From contig JBIOUG010000186.1 of assembly GCA_044866775.1 (NCBI GenBank), forward strand, positions 9,375 to 73,374: a stretch of 64,000 nt of DNA, written 5' to 3'. A model generated the notes under the pieces. That model was not told the DNA's origin. It made no database searches and saw only the letters and a program-made list of their open reading frames with translations. Both the position numbers and the translations under genes were made by a program. The stretch comes from DASUNQ01 sp044866775. Its GTDB lineage: Bacteria; Acidobacteriota; Thermoanaerobaculia; Multivoradales; UBA5704. The stretch's first letter is position 1. Each line of letters starts with the position of its first letter. This document shows positions 22,877-36,011 of this stretch, piece after piece.

Positions 22877-24175
22877 ATGACGCAGACCTGGGCCCTTCTT
22901 CAGAAGCAGCTCCGGAAAGAGCTCGGCGACGACGAGTTCGGCACCTGGTTCCGCCCCTTGCGCGTGCGCTCGGAGGAGGAGGACCGCCTGGTCCTGCTGG
23001 CGCCGAACGCGCGCTTCCTGCACAAGCTCGAGGAGAGCTACCGGCCGGCAGTGGACCGCGCCGTCGCCGGGCTCAAAGGGCCCGCCTACCAGGTCCTCTT
23101 CTCGCTCGAGGACCGCGACGCCCCGCCGCCGGCGCCGGCGCCCGAGCCGACCGCGGCGCCGGCGCAGTTCAACCCCAAGTACACCTTCGACAGCTTCGTC
23201 GTCGGCAGCTCGAACCAGTTCGCCCACGCCGCCGCCCGCGCCGTGGCCGAGAACCCCTCGAAGAGCTACAACCCGCTCTTCCTCTACGGCGGCGTCGGCC
23301 TCGGCAAGACCCATCTGCTCCACGCCATCGCCTGCCAGATCCTGACCGACAACCCGCAACTGCGGGTGATCTACCTGGCGGCCGAGCAGTTCGTCAACGA
23401 GCTCATCAACTCGATCCGCTTCGACCGCATGCCCGCCTTCCGCGAGCGCTACCGCACGATCGACGTGCTGCTGGTCGACGACGTGCAGTTCCTGGCCAAC
23501 AAGGAGCGGACGCAGGAGGAGTTCTTCCACACCTTCAACACGCTCTACACCAGCCAGAAGCAGATCATCATCTCGTCGGACTCCTCGCCGCGGCAGATCC
23601 CGACGCTCGAGGAGCGGCTGCGCAGCCGCTTCGAGTGGGGGCTGATCGCCGACATCCAGCCGCCGGACCTCGAGACCAAGGTCGCGATCCTGCGCCGTAA
23701 GGCCGACGCCGAGCAGGCGCGCCTGCCGAACGACGTCGCGCACTTCATCGCCCAGCAGGTGCGCTCGAACATCCGCGAGCTCGAGGGGCTGCTCAACCGC
23801 GTCATCGCCTTCTCGTCGCTGACCGGCAAGCCGCTCTCGCTCGACCTCGCCAAGGAGACGCTGCGCGACATCCTCCCCGACGGCGCGCACAAGCCGGCGG
23901 CGGCCGAGATCATCAAGTTCGTCGCCCGCCACTACGGGCTCAAGGTCTCGGAGATCAAGAGCAAGGGCAACTCGAAGCAGATCGCCTTCCCCCGGCAAGT
24001 AGCGATGTACGCCCTCAAGCACCTCACCGACCTCTCCTACCCCGAGATCGGCAAGCAGTTCAACGACAAGCACCACTCGACGGTCATGTACTCGGTCGAG
24101 AAGATCCAGCAGCTCCGCGAGTCCGACCCCGAGTTCGACAAGGTCGTCGCCGCGATCGAGCACCATTTCTCCTAG
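22877..24175 (+). CDS. dnaA: Chromosomal replication initiator DnaA
   Basis: 432 residues. Domain I (about 1-75) is followed by a short Pro/Ala linker, then the AAA+ domain with Walker A GGVGLGKTH (about 138-146) and Walker B LLVDDVQFLA (about 197-206), and domain IV with the DNA-binding signature NDKHHSTVMYS near 395. DnaA-ATP opens the origin. Linker domain II is short. DnaA-box-like sites flank the gene on both sides. Confidence 0.98.
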   Translation: MTQTWALLQKQLRKELGDDEFGTWFRPLRVRSEEEDRLVLLAPNARFLHKLEESYRPAVDRAVAGLKGPAYQVLFSLEDRDAPPPAPAPEPTAAPAQFNPKYTFDSFVVGSSNQFAHAAARAVAENPSKSYNPLFLYGGVGLGKTHLLHAIACQILTDNPQLRVIYLAAEQFVNELINSIRFDRMPAFRERYRTIDVLLVDDVQFLANKERTQEEFFHTFNTLYTSQKQIIISSDSSPRQIPTLEERLRSRFEWGLIADIQPPDLETKVAILRRKADAEQARLPNDVAHFIAQQVRSNIRELEGLLNRVIAFSSLTGKPLSLDLAKETLRDILPDGAHKPAAAEIIKFVARHYGLKVSEIKSKGNSKQIAFPRQVAMYALKHLTDLSYPEIGKQFNDKHHSTVMYSVEKIQQLRESDPEFDKVVAAIEHHFS

Positions 24176-24524
24176 GTCTCTTTCCACAAAGTAAGTCTTA
24201 CCAGTTTGGCAGTCAGAGCGCGGGCAAAAACGCCCGAGGATGCGCTCCGCTTGGGCGACTTCCTGCCCTACCCAGCCGTCTTCCGCTAGGGCTCGTTCGG
24301 AGCCCCTGGAAAGGCCGTGGAGCGCTGCGGAAGACACCACTGTTGGGCTCCTCCCACCGAGCTCTCAACAGCCGCTCCACAGCTCTTCCGCCACACCAGA
24401 CGCATGACGTAACCTACTCAGCGAAGGCGAGTTGTGGGCGTGATCAGCGTTTCCACAGCGCCTCTTACGACGACTACGGCTGTGCTATCATCTGACCCTT
24501 CTTGGTAGAAGGAGAAGGAGTTCC
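24176..24524. other. dnaA-dnaN intergenic region, candidate oriC part
   Basis: 349 bp without a gene. DnaA-box-like 9-mers CTTTCCACA (24180-24188), CGCTCCACA (24373-24381) and GTTTCCACA (24449-24457) share the core of those before dnaA. An extended -10 TGTGCTATCAT (24481-24491) precedes dnaN. No strongly AT-rich unwinding element is obvious, so origin function is inferred from position and boxes only. Confidence 0.5.
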
Positions 24525-25622
24525 ATGGAACTTCGCCTGCGACGTAGCGAGCTGCTGTCGGAGCTGGTCCCGATGCAGGGGATCGTCGAGCGGAAGACCA
24601 CGATCCCGGTCCTCTCGCACCTGCTGCTGACGGCGCGCGGCGAGCGGCTGCACCTCGCGGCGACCGACCTCGACGTCTCGCTCACCTCGTGGTGCGAGGC
24701 GGAGGTGGTCGACCAGGGCGGAGTCGCCGTCCAGGCGAAGAAGCTCTTCGAGATCATCCGCTCGCTGGTGGCCGACGAGGTGCAGCTCGTGCTCGAGGAG
24801 CCCAGGGCGCTGCTGATCCGCGCCGGGCGCTCGCGGTTCAAGATCCACGGCCTCTCCCCCGACGACTTCCCGACCCTGCCGGCAGTCGACGACAAAGGCG
24901 CGATCGAGATTCCCTTCGCCGATCTTCGCCGGATGATCGGCAAGGTCCTCTTCGCGGTCTCGGCCGAGGAGTCGCGCTTCCAGTTGAACGGCGCGCTCTT
25001 GAAGCTCAAGAAGGGCGGTCTCGAGCTGGTGGCGACCGACGGCCATCGCCTGGCGCTGGTCGAGGCCGGGCTCGCCAACGGCGACGGCGACCACGCCGTG
25101 CTGGTGCCGCGCAAGGCCCTCCAGGAGCTGCAGCGCTTCGAGGGCGACGGCAACCTGGACTACCGGCGCGGCGAGCACCACCTCTCCTTCCGGCTCGGCC
25201 GGCGGGAGCTGATCTGCCGCATCCTCGAGGGGAGCTTCCCCGACTACGAGCGGGTCATCGCCAAGGACAACGACAAGAAGGCGATCTTCGATCGCAAGGC
25301 GCTCGCCGAGGGCGTGCAGCGCGTGGCCTTGCTGACCGGCGAGCGGGCGCGGGCGGTCCGCCTGCAGTTCGCTCCCGACCAGGTCACGATCTCGACCAGC
25401 AACCCGGACCTGGGCGAGGCGGTCGAGGAGCTGGCCTGTGAGTATGCCGGGCCGGAGTTCCGCCTCGGCATGAACCCGGACTACTTGGCCCACTTCCTCT
25501 CGGCGGTCGACACCGAGAAGGTCCGCCTGGAGCTCAAGGACGAGAACACGCAGTGCGTGGGCTATCCGCTCGACGGCCCCGACACCCGCTACCTCTGCGT
25601 CATCATGCCGATGCGGCTCTAG
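24525..25622 (+). CDS. dnaN: DNA polymerase III beta sliding clamp
   Basis: 365 residues, the family's normal size. Three clamp domains are recognisable, beginning MELRLRRSELLSELVPMQGI and ending with the C-terminal YLCVIMPMRL, the conserved terminal strand. The ATG follows AGGAGAAGGAG at good spacing. The stop codon overlaps the REP-like repeat copy c. It lies between dnaA and recF in the standard order. Confidence 0.97.
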   Translation: MELRLRRSELLSELVPMQGIVERKTTIPVLSHLLLTARGERLHLAATDLDVSLTSWCEAEVVDQGGVAVQAKKLFEIIRSLVADEVQLVLEEPRALLIRAGRSRFKIHGLSPDDFPTLPAVDDKGAIEIPFADLRRMIGKVLFAVSAEESRFQLNGALLKLKKGGLELVATDGHRLALVEAGLANGDGDHAVLVPRKALQELQRFEGDGNLDYRRGEHHLSFRLGRRELICRILEGSFPDYERVIAKDNDKKAIFDRKALAEGVQRVALLTGERARAVRLQFAPDQVTISTSNPDLGEAVEELACEYAGPEFRLGMNPDYLAHFLSAVDTEKVRLELKDENTQCVGYPLDGPDTRYLCVIMPMRL

Positions 25623-25698
25623 GAGCCCGTCGCGCTGGTCGCGCGACGGAAAGCGCTCCTAGAGATTGATCGGCGCCCGGCGCGAAAGCTTTCGCGCC
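25621..25698 (+). repeat. REP-like double-hairpin repeat, copy c
   Basis: Starts inside the dnaN stop codon: AGGAGCCCGTCGCG, loop, CGCGCGACGG, GCGCTCCTAG, then GGCGCGAAAGC/TTTCGCGCC as a second perfect hairpin ending at 25698. It fills the whole gap between dnaN and recF and could modulate downstream expression. Confidence 0.8.
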
Positions 25699-26829
25699 TT
25701 GGTCGCCCGGATCCTCTTGCTGGTCGAGATCACCTCCCGCGGCTTCCGCAACCTGGAACCGCTCGCCTGGCGGCCGGAGCCCGGGAGCCATCTCCTCCTC
25801 GGCGGCAACGGCGCCGGCAAGACGAGCCTCCTCGAAGCGATCTACGTCCTCGCCACCACCCGCAGCTTCCGCACGCCGCGCCTCGCCGACTGCGTGCGGC
25901 ACGGCGAGGAGGCGTTCGCGGTCGAAGGCGAGGTCGAGAGCGGCCGCCGCTGCCGCCTCGAGGTCGGCTGGCGCGGCGGCGAGCGACTGCGCGCCGTCAA
26001 CGGCAAGACCGGGAGTCTCGCCGAGCACCTCGGCGTCCTGCCGGTCGTGGCCTGGCACGCCGGCGAGGCCGACGTCCTGACCGGCACGCCGGGGGCGCGG
26101 CGGCGGTTCCTCGACCGCGGGGTCGTCGGCGCGCGTCCCTCGGCGCTGGCGGTCCTCTCGCGCTACCGCGCCGCGCTGCTCCAGAAGCGCCAGCTCCTGG
26201 CCGGCAGCGGCGAAGGGCTCGAGGCCTGGAACGAGCTCCTGGCCGGCGCCGCGGCGGAGGTGATCCGGCTCCGGCAGGCGTACTTCGAGCGCCTCGAGCA
26301 GGAGCTGGCGGCAGTGGTCGAGGTGGCCGCGGCGGCCGGGCTGACGCTGCCGGCGATCGAGCTCCGCTACCGCCCCTCGCCGGCCTCCGGGCTCGACGGC
26401 GCCGCGGAGATCGCGGCGAGCCTCGCCCGCATGGCCGAGCGCGAGCGGCGGCGGCAGCTCCCGCTGGTCGGACCGCAGCGCGACGACTTGGAGGTGCTGC
26501 TGGGCGGTCACGAGGTGCGCCGGGTGGCCTCCGCCGGCGAGCGCAAGGCCCTGTCGCTCCTGCTCCTCGCCGCCCACGGCCGGGTGCTCGCGGCGGCCGG
26601 CCGCGACCCGCTCTATCTGCTCGACGACGCCGACACCGAGCTCGCGCCGCCGACCTTGGCCGCCCTCTGGGGGGTGTTCGCCGGCGCCGGCCAGCTCGTC
26701 GCCACCTCGAACCGGCCGCAGGTCTGGCTGGCGCTCGCGGTGGGACGTGTCTGGCAGGTCGAGAAGGGGCGGCTGGCCTCTCTCGACCCGCCGGCCGAGG
26801 CGCCCGGAGAAGGCGCTGTAAGTCATTGA
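25699..26829 (+). CDS. recF: DNA replication and repair protein RecF
   Basis: 376 residues if TTG at 25699 is used; TTG at 25717 gives an N-terminus closer to other RecF proteins and is an alternative. A still earlier TTG lies in the repeat and is unlikely. RecF is an SMC-like ATPase of gap repair: Walker A GGNGAGKTS (about 34-42), the signature region SAGERKALSLLLL and Walker B LYLLDDADTEL are present. No ribosome-binding site is evident, so it may be leaderless or coupled. Confidence 0.92.
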   Translation: MVARILLLVEITSRGFRNLEPLAWRPEPGSHLLLGGNGAGKTSLLEAIYVLATTRSFRTPRLADCVRHGEEAFAVEGEVESGRRCRLEVGWRGGERLRAVNGKTGSLAEHLGVLPVVAWHAGEADVLTGTPGARRRFLDRGVVGARPSALAVLSRYRAALLQKRQLLAGSGEGLEAWNELLAGAAAEVIRLRQAYFERLEQELAAVVEVAAAAGLTLPAIELRYRPSPASGLDGAAEIAASLARMAERERRRQLPLVGPQRDDLEVLLGGHEVRRVASAGERKALSLLLLAAHGRVLAAAGRDPLYLLDDADTELAPPTLAALWGVFAGAGQLVATSNRPQVWLALAVGRVWQVEKGRLASLDPPAEAPGEGAVSH

Positions 26830-26865
26830 TTCGCAAGCACCTGCGGCTCGCAAAACGGGCCGTAT

Positions 26866-26876
26866 TGTGCTACAAT
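26866..26876 (+). promoter_or_regulatory. gyrB extended -10 promoter element
   Basis: TGTGCTACAAT matches the extended -10 form seen before dnaA (TGTGCTATGAT) and dnaN (TGTGCTATCAT). It would start a message about 60 nt upstream of the gyrB start. No strong -35 is visible, as is usual for extended -10 promoters. Confidence 0.5.
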
Positions 26877-26944
26877 CTCAGCGTTTTCAGAACGCCCCCT
26901 GGATCGGGGGCACCTCCAGGGCAAACCAGTCGGAGAAAGACGCT

Positions 26945-29371
<2,427 letters not shown>

Positions 29372-29626
29372 ATGGGGCGTTATGCAAAGCTCGTCGAGAC
29401 AATCCTCCGTGGACGATCGGACGCGAACATCGAGTTTGACGAGTTGCGCTCGCTGCTGCTGCACCTGGGTTTCGTGGAACGCCAACGAGGAAGCCACCAC
29501 GTCTTCCGGAGGAGCGGAGTCGAGGAACGGATCAACTTGCAGCGTGATGGGAGCAAGGCCAAGGCATACCAGGTAAGGCAGGTCAGGGCAGCGCTGCTGC
29601 GTTACGAGCTGGAGCCAGGCGAATGA
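29372..29626 (+). CDS. hicA: HicA-like mRNA interferase toxin
   Basis: 84 residues. The HicA double-stranded-RNA-binding-like fold shows the catalytic His region RQRGSHHVFRRSG (about 38-50) preceded by a helix (FDELRSLLLHLGF). HicA toxins cleave mRNA. The ATG follows the gyrB stop with no gap and the stop overlaps the hicB-like ATG, so the pair is read through from gyrB. Base composition is lower in G+C than the gyrase genes, a sign of acquisition. Confidence 0.8.
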   Translation: MGRYAKLVETILRGRSDANIEFDELRSLLLHLGFVERQRGSHHVFRRSGVEERINLQRDGSKAKAYQVRQVRAALLRYELEPGE

Positions 29627-29838
29627 CCTACAAGTACGAAGTGATCGTCTATTGGAGCGACGAGGACCAGGTGTTCGTCGCCGAGGTTCCGGAGCTCCCG
29701 GGATGCGCAGCTCACGGCCACACACCGGAGGACGCCCTCCGCGAAGCCCAGGAAGCAATCACGCTCTGGCTTGACACCGCACGCGAGTTCGGAGATCCCA
29801 TCCCGGAGCCGAAAGGCCGACGCCTGCAGTATGCGTGA
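29623..29838 (+). CDS. hicB: HicB-like antitoxin
   Basis: 71 residues. The partial RNase H-like HicB fold is clear: VYWSDEDQVFVAEVPELPGC then AHGHTPEDALREAQEAITLW. It would bind and neutralise the HicA-like toxin. No DNA-binding domain follows, so autoregulation is not evident; expression may depend on gyrB transcription. The ATG overlaps the toxin stop by 4 bp. Confidence 0.8.
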   Translation: MTYKYEVIVYWSDEDQVFVAEVPELPGCAAHGHTPEDALREAQEAITLWLDTAREFGDPIPEPKGRRLQYA

Positions 29839-29864
29839 TGTGTCGAACGGGTAGGGACGTGTAA

Positions 29865-30146
29865 ATGAAGAAGCCGAAGATACCACCCGCGGACTCGATC
29901 GACGAGCTTGCGCACTTCTGGGATACCCACGACGCAACAGACCCCGAAGACGAACTCGAGAAGGCGGGAAGGCTTCATCCGGCACTAAAGGCCGCTTTCT
30001 CGCAGCTCTACGGCTACACGAGTGACGAGGAAGGCATCCGACATGCATTGCTTGACGAGAGCAGAGTGGGCTTTCCCGAGGCGAAATTCATGCTTGTAGC
30101 ATGCTCCGCCTTCGTGAGTTTTGCGTCTGAGTGGACATCGAAGTAG
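29865..30146 (+). CDS. Chimeric ORF: CopG-antitoxin-like start fused to abortive-infection-like end
   Basis: 93 residues. The first 33 residues (IPPADSIDELAHFWDTHDAT) resemble the N-terminal part of CopG-type antitoxins paired with BrnT-like toxins. The rest (LYGYTSDEEGIRHALLDE, then AKFMLVACSAFVSF) resembles the C-terminal end of AbiJ-like or other abortive-infection proteins. The junction near residue 35 suggests fusion by deletion. It sits between the hicAB-like pair and gyrA, with lower G+C than either gyrase gene. Probably a remnant of a larger defence insertion, though it is an intact frame. Confidence 0.5.
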   Translation: MKKPKIPPADSIDELAHFWDTHDATDPEDELEKAGRLHPALKAAFSQLYGYTSDEEGIRHALLDESRVGFPEAKFMLVACSAFVSFASEWTSK

Positions 30147-30161
30147 GAGGCTCAACGACCC

Positions 30162-32681
<2,520 letters not shown>

Positions 32682-32750
32682 TCGGATCGCCCCTTCCCCC
32701 GGGGCGCCCCCGCCCCGAGCTACGATCAGGGGACTGAGAGGAGATCAGCG

Positions 32751-33407
32751 ATGAAGTTCTTCCTCGACACGGCCGACGTCAAGGAGATCGAACAGGGCCT
32801 CGAGTGGGGGATGGTGGACGGCATCACCACCAACCCCACGCTGATCGCCAAGCAGGGGAAGCCCTACCTCGCGACGGTGCAGGAGATCGCGCGGCGGGTG
32901 CCGGGGCCGGTCTCGGGCGAGGTGCTGGCGACCGACTTCGACGGCATCATGGAGCAGGGCAAGCGCCTGGCGGGCCTGGCCGAGAACGTGGTGGTCAAGG
33001 TGCCGCTCATCCCCGCCGGCCTGCGCGCCGTGCGCGCGCTCGCCGAGCTCGGCATCCGCACCAACGTGACGCTCTGCTTCTCGGCCGCGCAGGCGCTGCT
33101 CGCCGCCAAGGCCGGGGCGGGCTACATCTCACCCTTCATCGGCCGCCTCGACGACGTCGGCCAGGAGGGGATGGAGCTGATCCAGCAGGTGGTCTCGATC
33201 TACGAGAACTACGAGTTCGAGACCCAGGTCCTGGTGGCCTCGGTCCGCCATCCCGTGCACGTCGTCCAGGCGGCGCTGCTCGGCGCCCACGTCGCGACGC
33301 TGCCGTTCAAGGTGCTCGAGCAGCTCTACAACCATCCGCTGACCGACGTCGGGCTCGCCAAGTTCCTCGGAGACTGGGAGAAGACCGGCAAGAAGTTCGA
33401 CGACTAG
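32751..33407 (+). CDS. tal: Transaldolase, short (TalC/fructose-6-phosphate aldolase-like) type
   Basis: 218 residues, matching the short decameric transaldolase subfamily. The start MKFFLDTADV, the TTNPTL motif (26-31) and the Schiff-base Lys83 in VVVKVPL are diagnostic. It moves a dihydroxyacetone unit in the pentose phosphate pathway, or acts as an aldolase. TACGAT (32721-32726) and a GAGAGGAGA ribosome-binding site precede the ATG. Confidence 0.93.
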   Translation: MKFFLDTADVKEIEQGLEWGMVDGITTNPTLIAKQGKPYLATVQEIARRVPGPVSGEVLATDFDGIMEQGKRLAGLAENVVVKVPLIPAGLRAVRALAELGIRTNVTLCFSAAQALLAAKAGAGYISPFIGRLDDVGQEGMELIQQVVSIYENYEFETQVLVASVRHPVHVVQAALLGAHVATLPFKVLEQLYNHPLTDVGLAKFLGDWEKTGKKFDD

Positions 33408-33420
33408 CCACGCTCCCGCG

Positions 33421-33984
33421 ATGTACCGCATCGCCTGGTGGTTCTACCTGCTGCTGGCGATCGCCGGCGCGGTGTGGGTGGGGGCGCGACAGGGGACGAT
33501 CCCGCTCGCCCTCTTCGTCGACCGGCGCGGCTGGCCGCTCGACCTCCTGCTCGGGCTGGCCGCGGCGGCGCTCCTCGTCGGGGTGTGGCGCGGCGGGCGC
33601 CGCTTCCTGCCCGCGGCGCGCGAGCTCGAGACGACCCTCGCCGGCCTCCTGGGCGACCTCGACCGCGGCGACGTCGTCGCCCTCGCCCTCCTCTCCGGCT
33701 TCGCCGAGGAGCTCTTCTTCCGCGGCGCCGTCCAGGGCGCCTGGGGCTGGGGGCCGGCCACCCTGCTCTTCGCGCTCCTCCACAGCGGGCCGGGCAAGGC
33801 CTTCCGCCTCTGGGCGCTCTTCGCGGTCGCCGCCGGCCTCGTCTTCGCCGGGCTCACCCTCTGGCGCGGCAACCTCCTGCCGGCGATCCTCGGCCACGTC
33901 GCGGTCAACGCCGTGAACCTCTACGACATGGCCCGCCGGCGCCCGGTCACCCCCTCGTCCGAATCCCCGACGAGCGCCGGTTGA
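33421..33984 (+). CDS. CPBP-family intramembrane glutamic endopeptidase
   Basis: 187 residues with several membrane helices. The CPBP (Abi/CAAX-protease) motifs are intact: EE at 96-97 with R101 in AEELFFRG, H121 in FALLHSG, and H159/N163 in GHVAVNAVN. Members cleave prenylated or membrane substrates or serve bacteriocin immunity. The substrate here is unknown. It starts 13 bp after the transaldolase stop and is probably co-transcribed. Confidence 0.85.
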   Translation: MYRIAWWFYLLLAIAGAVWVGARQGTIPLALFVDRRGWPLDLLLGLAAAALLVGVWRGGRRFLPAARELETTLAGLLGDLDRGDVVALALLSGFAEELFFRGAVQGAWGWGPATLLFALLHSGPGKAFRLWALFAVAAGLVFAGLTLWRGNLLPAILGHVAVNAVNLYDMARRRPVTPSSESPTSAG

Positions 33985-34053
33985 GGCGCGGGGCGCCTCC
34001 CGCCCCTGTGCGATAGACTTTCCCTTCCGCGGCGCCCGCGGAAAGGAGACCCG

Positions 34054-35445
34054 ATGAGCCACGACTCCCGAGACGTCCTGGAGCGGATCGAGCGCGAGAA
34101 GGAGGGCTATCTCGAGGAGCTCAAGGACTACCTGCGCATCCCGTCGATCTCGACCGACCCCGACTACAAGGGCGAGGTGCTGCGCTGCAGCGAGTGGCTG
34201 GAGGGCAAGATGCGGGCCGCGGGCTTGACCGCGGAGCGCATCGAGACCGCCGGCAACCCGCTGGTCTACGGCGAGTGGCTGGGGGCGCCGGGCAAGCCGA
34301 CGATCCTCTTCTATGGCCACTACGACGTGCAGCCGGTCGATCCCATCGACCTCTGGCGCCATCCGCCGTTCGAGCCGACGGTCGAGGGCGACAAGCTCTA
34401 CGCGCGCGGCGCGACCGACGACAAGGGACAGTCCTACGCCCACGTCAAGGGCGTCGGCGCCGCGCTCGCCGAGCGCGGCGCGCTGCCGGTCAACGTCAAG
34501 TTCATCGTCGAGGGGGAGGAGGAATCGGGCGGCGCGGCGATCGAGCGCTTCGTGCGCGAGGACGCCGGCCGGCGCCTGGGCGCCGACGCGGTCGTCGTCT
34601 CCGACACCTCGATGTACGCCCCGGGGCAGCCGTCGCTGATCTACGGCCTCAAGGGGCTGACGTACATGGAGCTCAAGGTCACCGGCCCCAACCGGGACCT
34701 CCACTCCGGCACCTTCGGCGGCGCGGTCCAGAACCCGCTCAACGCCCTCTGTCACATCATCTCGACGCTGCGCGATCCCGTGACCGGCAAGATCCTGATC
34801 GACGGCTTCTACGACGACGTGCGGCCGCTCGAGGCCTGGGAGCGCGAGGAGTTCGCGAAGCTCCCGTTCGACGAGGCGGCCTACATGCGCGAGCTGGGGG
34901 TCGAGGAGCTGCACGGCGAGGAGGGCTACACGACGCGCGAGCGCACCTGGGCGCGCCCGACCTGCGACGTCAACGGCATCTTCGGCGGCTACGAGGGCAA
35001 GGGCGCCAAGACCGTGCTCCCCTCGTGGGGCGGCGCCAAGGTCTCGATGCGTCTCGTCCCCGACCAGAAGCCGGAGAAGGTCGCCGAGCTGTTCACCAGC
35101 CACGTCCAGCGGGTGAAGCCGGCCGGCGTCAAGCTCGAGGTCTCCTACCTCCACGGCGCGAAGGCGGTGGTGGTGGAGGCCGCCGGGCCGCTGGTGGACG
35201 CGGCGCTGGCGGCGATGGAGGACGTCTGGGGAGCGCGGCCGGTGCGCATCCGCGAGGGCGGCTCGATCCCCATCGTCGCCACCTTCGCCGAGGTGCTTCA
35301 CGCGCCGGTCCTGCTGCTCGGCTTCGGCCTCCACGACGACGGGCTCCATTCGCCCAACGAGAAGTTCAACATCAGCCACTACTGGAACGGCATCCGCTCG
35401 GTCGCGCGCCTGCTCGACCGCATGGGCGAGCTCGGCGGCTCATGA
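34054..35445 (+). CDS. M20-family dipeptidase/metallopeptidase
   Basis: 463 residues. Zinc ligands are recognisable: GHYDVQP (His/Asp), a bridging Asp in ATDDKGQ, and the general base/ligand pair in EGEEESGG. The dimerisation (lid) domain is inserted between about 215 and 365. The nearest family is the CNDP/PepV-like dipeptidase group, cytosolic enzymes that hydrolyse small peptides. AAAGGAG precedes the ATG, after a small TTCCGCGG/CCGCGGAA hairpin. Stop overlaps the CYTH gene (ATGA). Confidence 0.88.
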   Translation: MSHDSRDVLERIEREKEGYLEELKDYLRIPSISTDPDYKGEVLRCSEWLEGKMRAAGLTAERIETAGNPLVYGEWLGAPGKPTILFYGHYDVQPVDPIDLWRHPPFEPTVEGDKLYARGATDDKGQSYAHVKGVGAALAERGALPVNVKFIVEGEEESGGAAIERFVREDAGRRLGADAVVVSDTSMYAPGQPSLIYGLKGLTYMELKVTGPNRDLHSGTFGGAVQNPLNALCHIISTLRDPVTGKILIDGFYDDVRPLEAWEREEFAKLPFDEAAYMRELGVEELHGEEGYTTRERTWARPTCDVNGIFGGYEGKGAKTVLPSWGGAKVSMRLVPDQKPEKVAELFTSHVQRVKPAGVKLEVSYLHGAKAVVVEAAGPLVDAALAAMEDVWGARPVRIREGGSIPIVATFAEVLHAPVLLLGFGLHDDGLHSPNEKFNISHYWNGIRSVARLLDRMGELGGS

Positions 35446-36011
35446 GGAGCAAGGGGCTCGAGCGCGAGCTCAAGTTTCCGGGCATCGAGCTCGAGCGCCT
35501 CAAGGAGCGGCTGCAGGAGCTCGAGGCCGAGCGCCCGGGGCCCGCCGCCTTCGAGGACAACTTCATCCTCGACCGCGACGGCGAGCTGGCGGCGCAGGGC
35601 AAGATCCTCCGCCTGCGCACCGTCGGCCAGCGCAACTGGGTGACCTTCAAAGGGCCGATGAGCCTCGAGGGCCTGGTCAAGGTGCGCGTCGAGCACGAGA
35701 TCGCGGTCGAGGGGGCCGAGGAGGCGCGGTCGCTCTTCGAGGGTCTCGGCTACCAGGTCGTGGCCCGCTACCAGAAGGTCCGCGAGGAGTGGCTCCTGGG
35801 CGGCGTCACGATCGCCCTCGACCACACCCCGATCGGCGACTTCGCCGAGTTCGAGGGCGACGGCGCCGAGACGGTCGCCCGGCGCTGCGGCCTCGACCCG
35901 CAGAAGGCCGAGCGCCGCTCCTACCTCCGCCTCTACGCCGAGTACCGCAAGAAGCATCCGGACGCGCCGCCGGAGATGACCTTCCCGCCGAATCGAGCTC
36001 CCGGGGCGTGA
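35442..36011 (+). CDS. CYTH-domain protein (class IV adenylate cyclase/triphosphatase-like)
   Basis: 189 residues. The CYTH start ERELKFPG carries the ExExK-like motif, and alternating charged strands (ILRLRTVGQRNWVTFKGP; VRVEHEIAVEG) line the triphosphate tunnel. CYTH enzymes act on ATP, inorganic triphosphate or thiamine triphosphate with divalent metals. Its coupling to an M20 peptidase and a sugar nucleotidyltransferase does not define the substrate. Overlaps both neighbours by 4 bp. Confidence 0.85.
   Translation: MRSKGLERELKFPGIELERLKERLQELEAERPGPAAFEDNFILDRDGELAAQGKILRLRTVGQRNWVTFKGPMSLEGLVKVRVEHEIAVEGAEEARSLFEGLGYQVVARYQKVREEWLLGGVTIALDHTPIGDFAEFEGDGAETVARRCGLDPQKAERRSYLRLYAEYRKKHPDAPPEMTFPPNRAPGA

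Noticed and set aside
34015..34045. Riboswitch before the M20 peptidase gene
   Set aside because: Only a short TTCCGCGG/CCGCGGAA hairpin near the ribosome-binding site is seen; too simple for a known aptamer.
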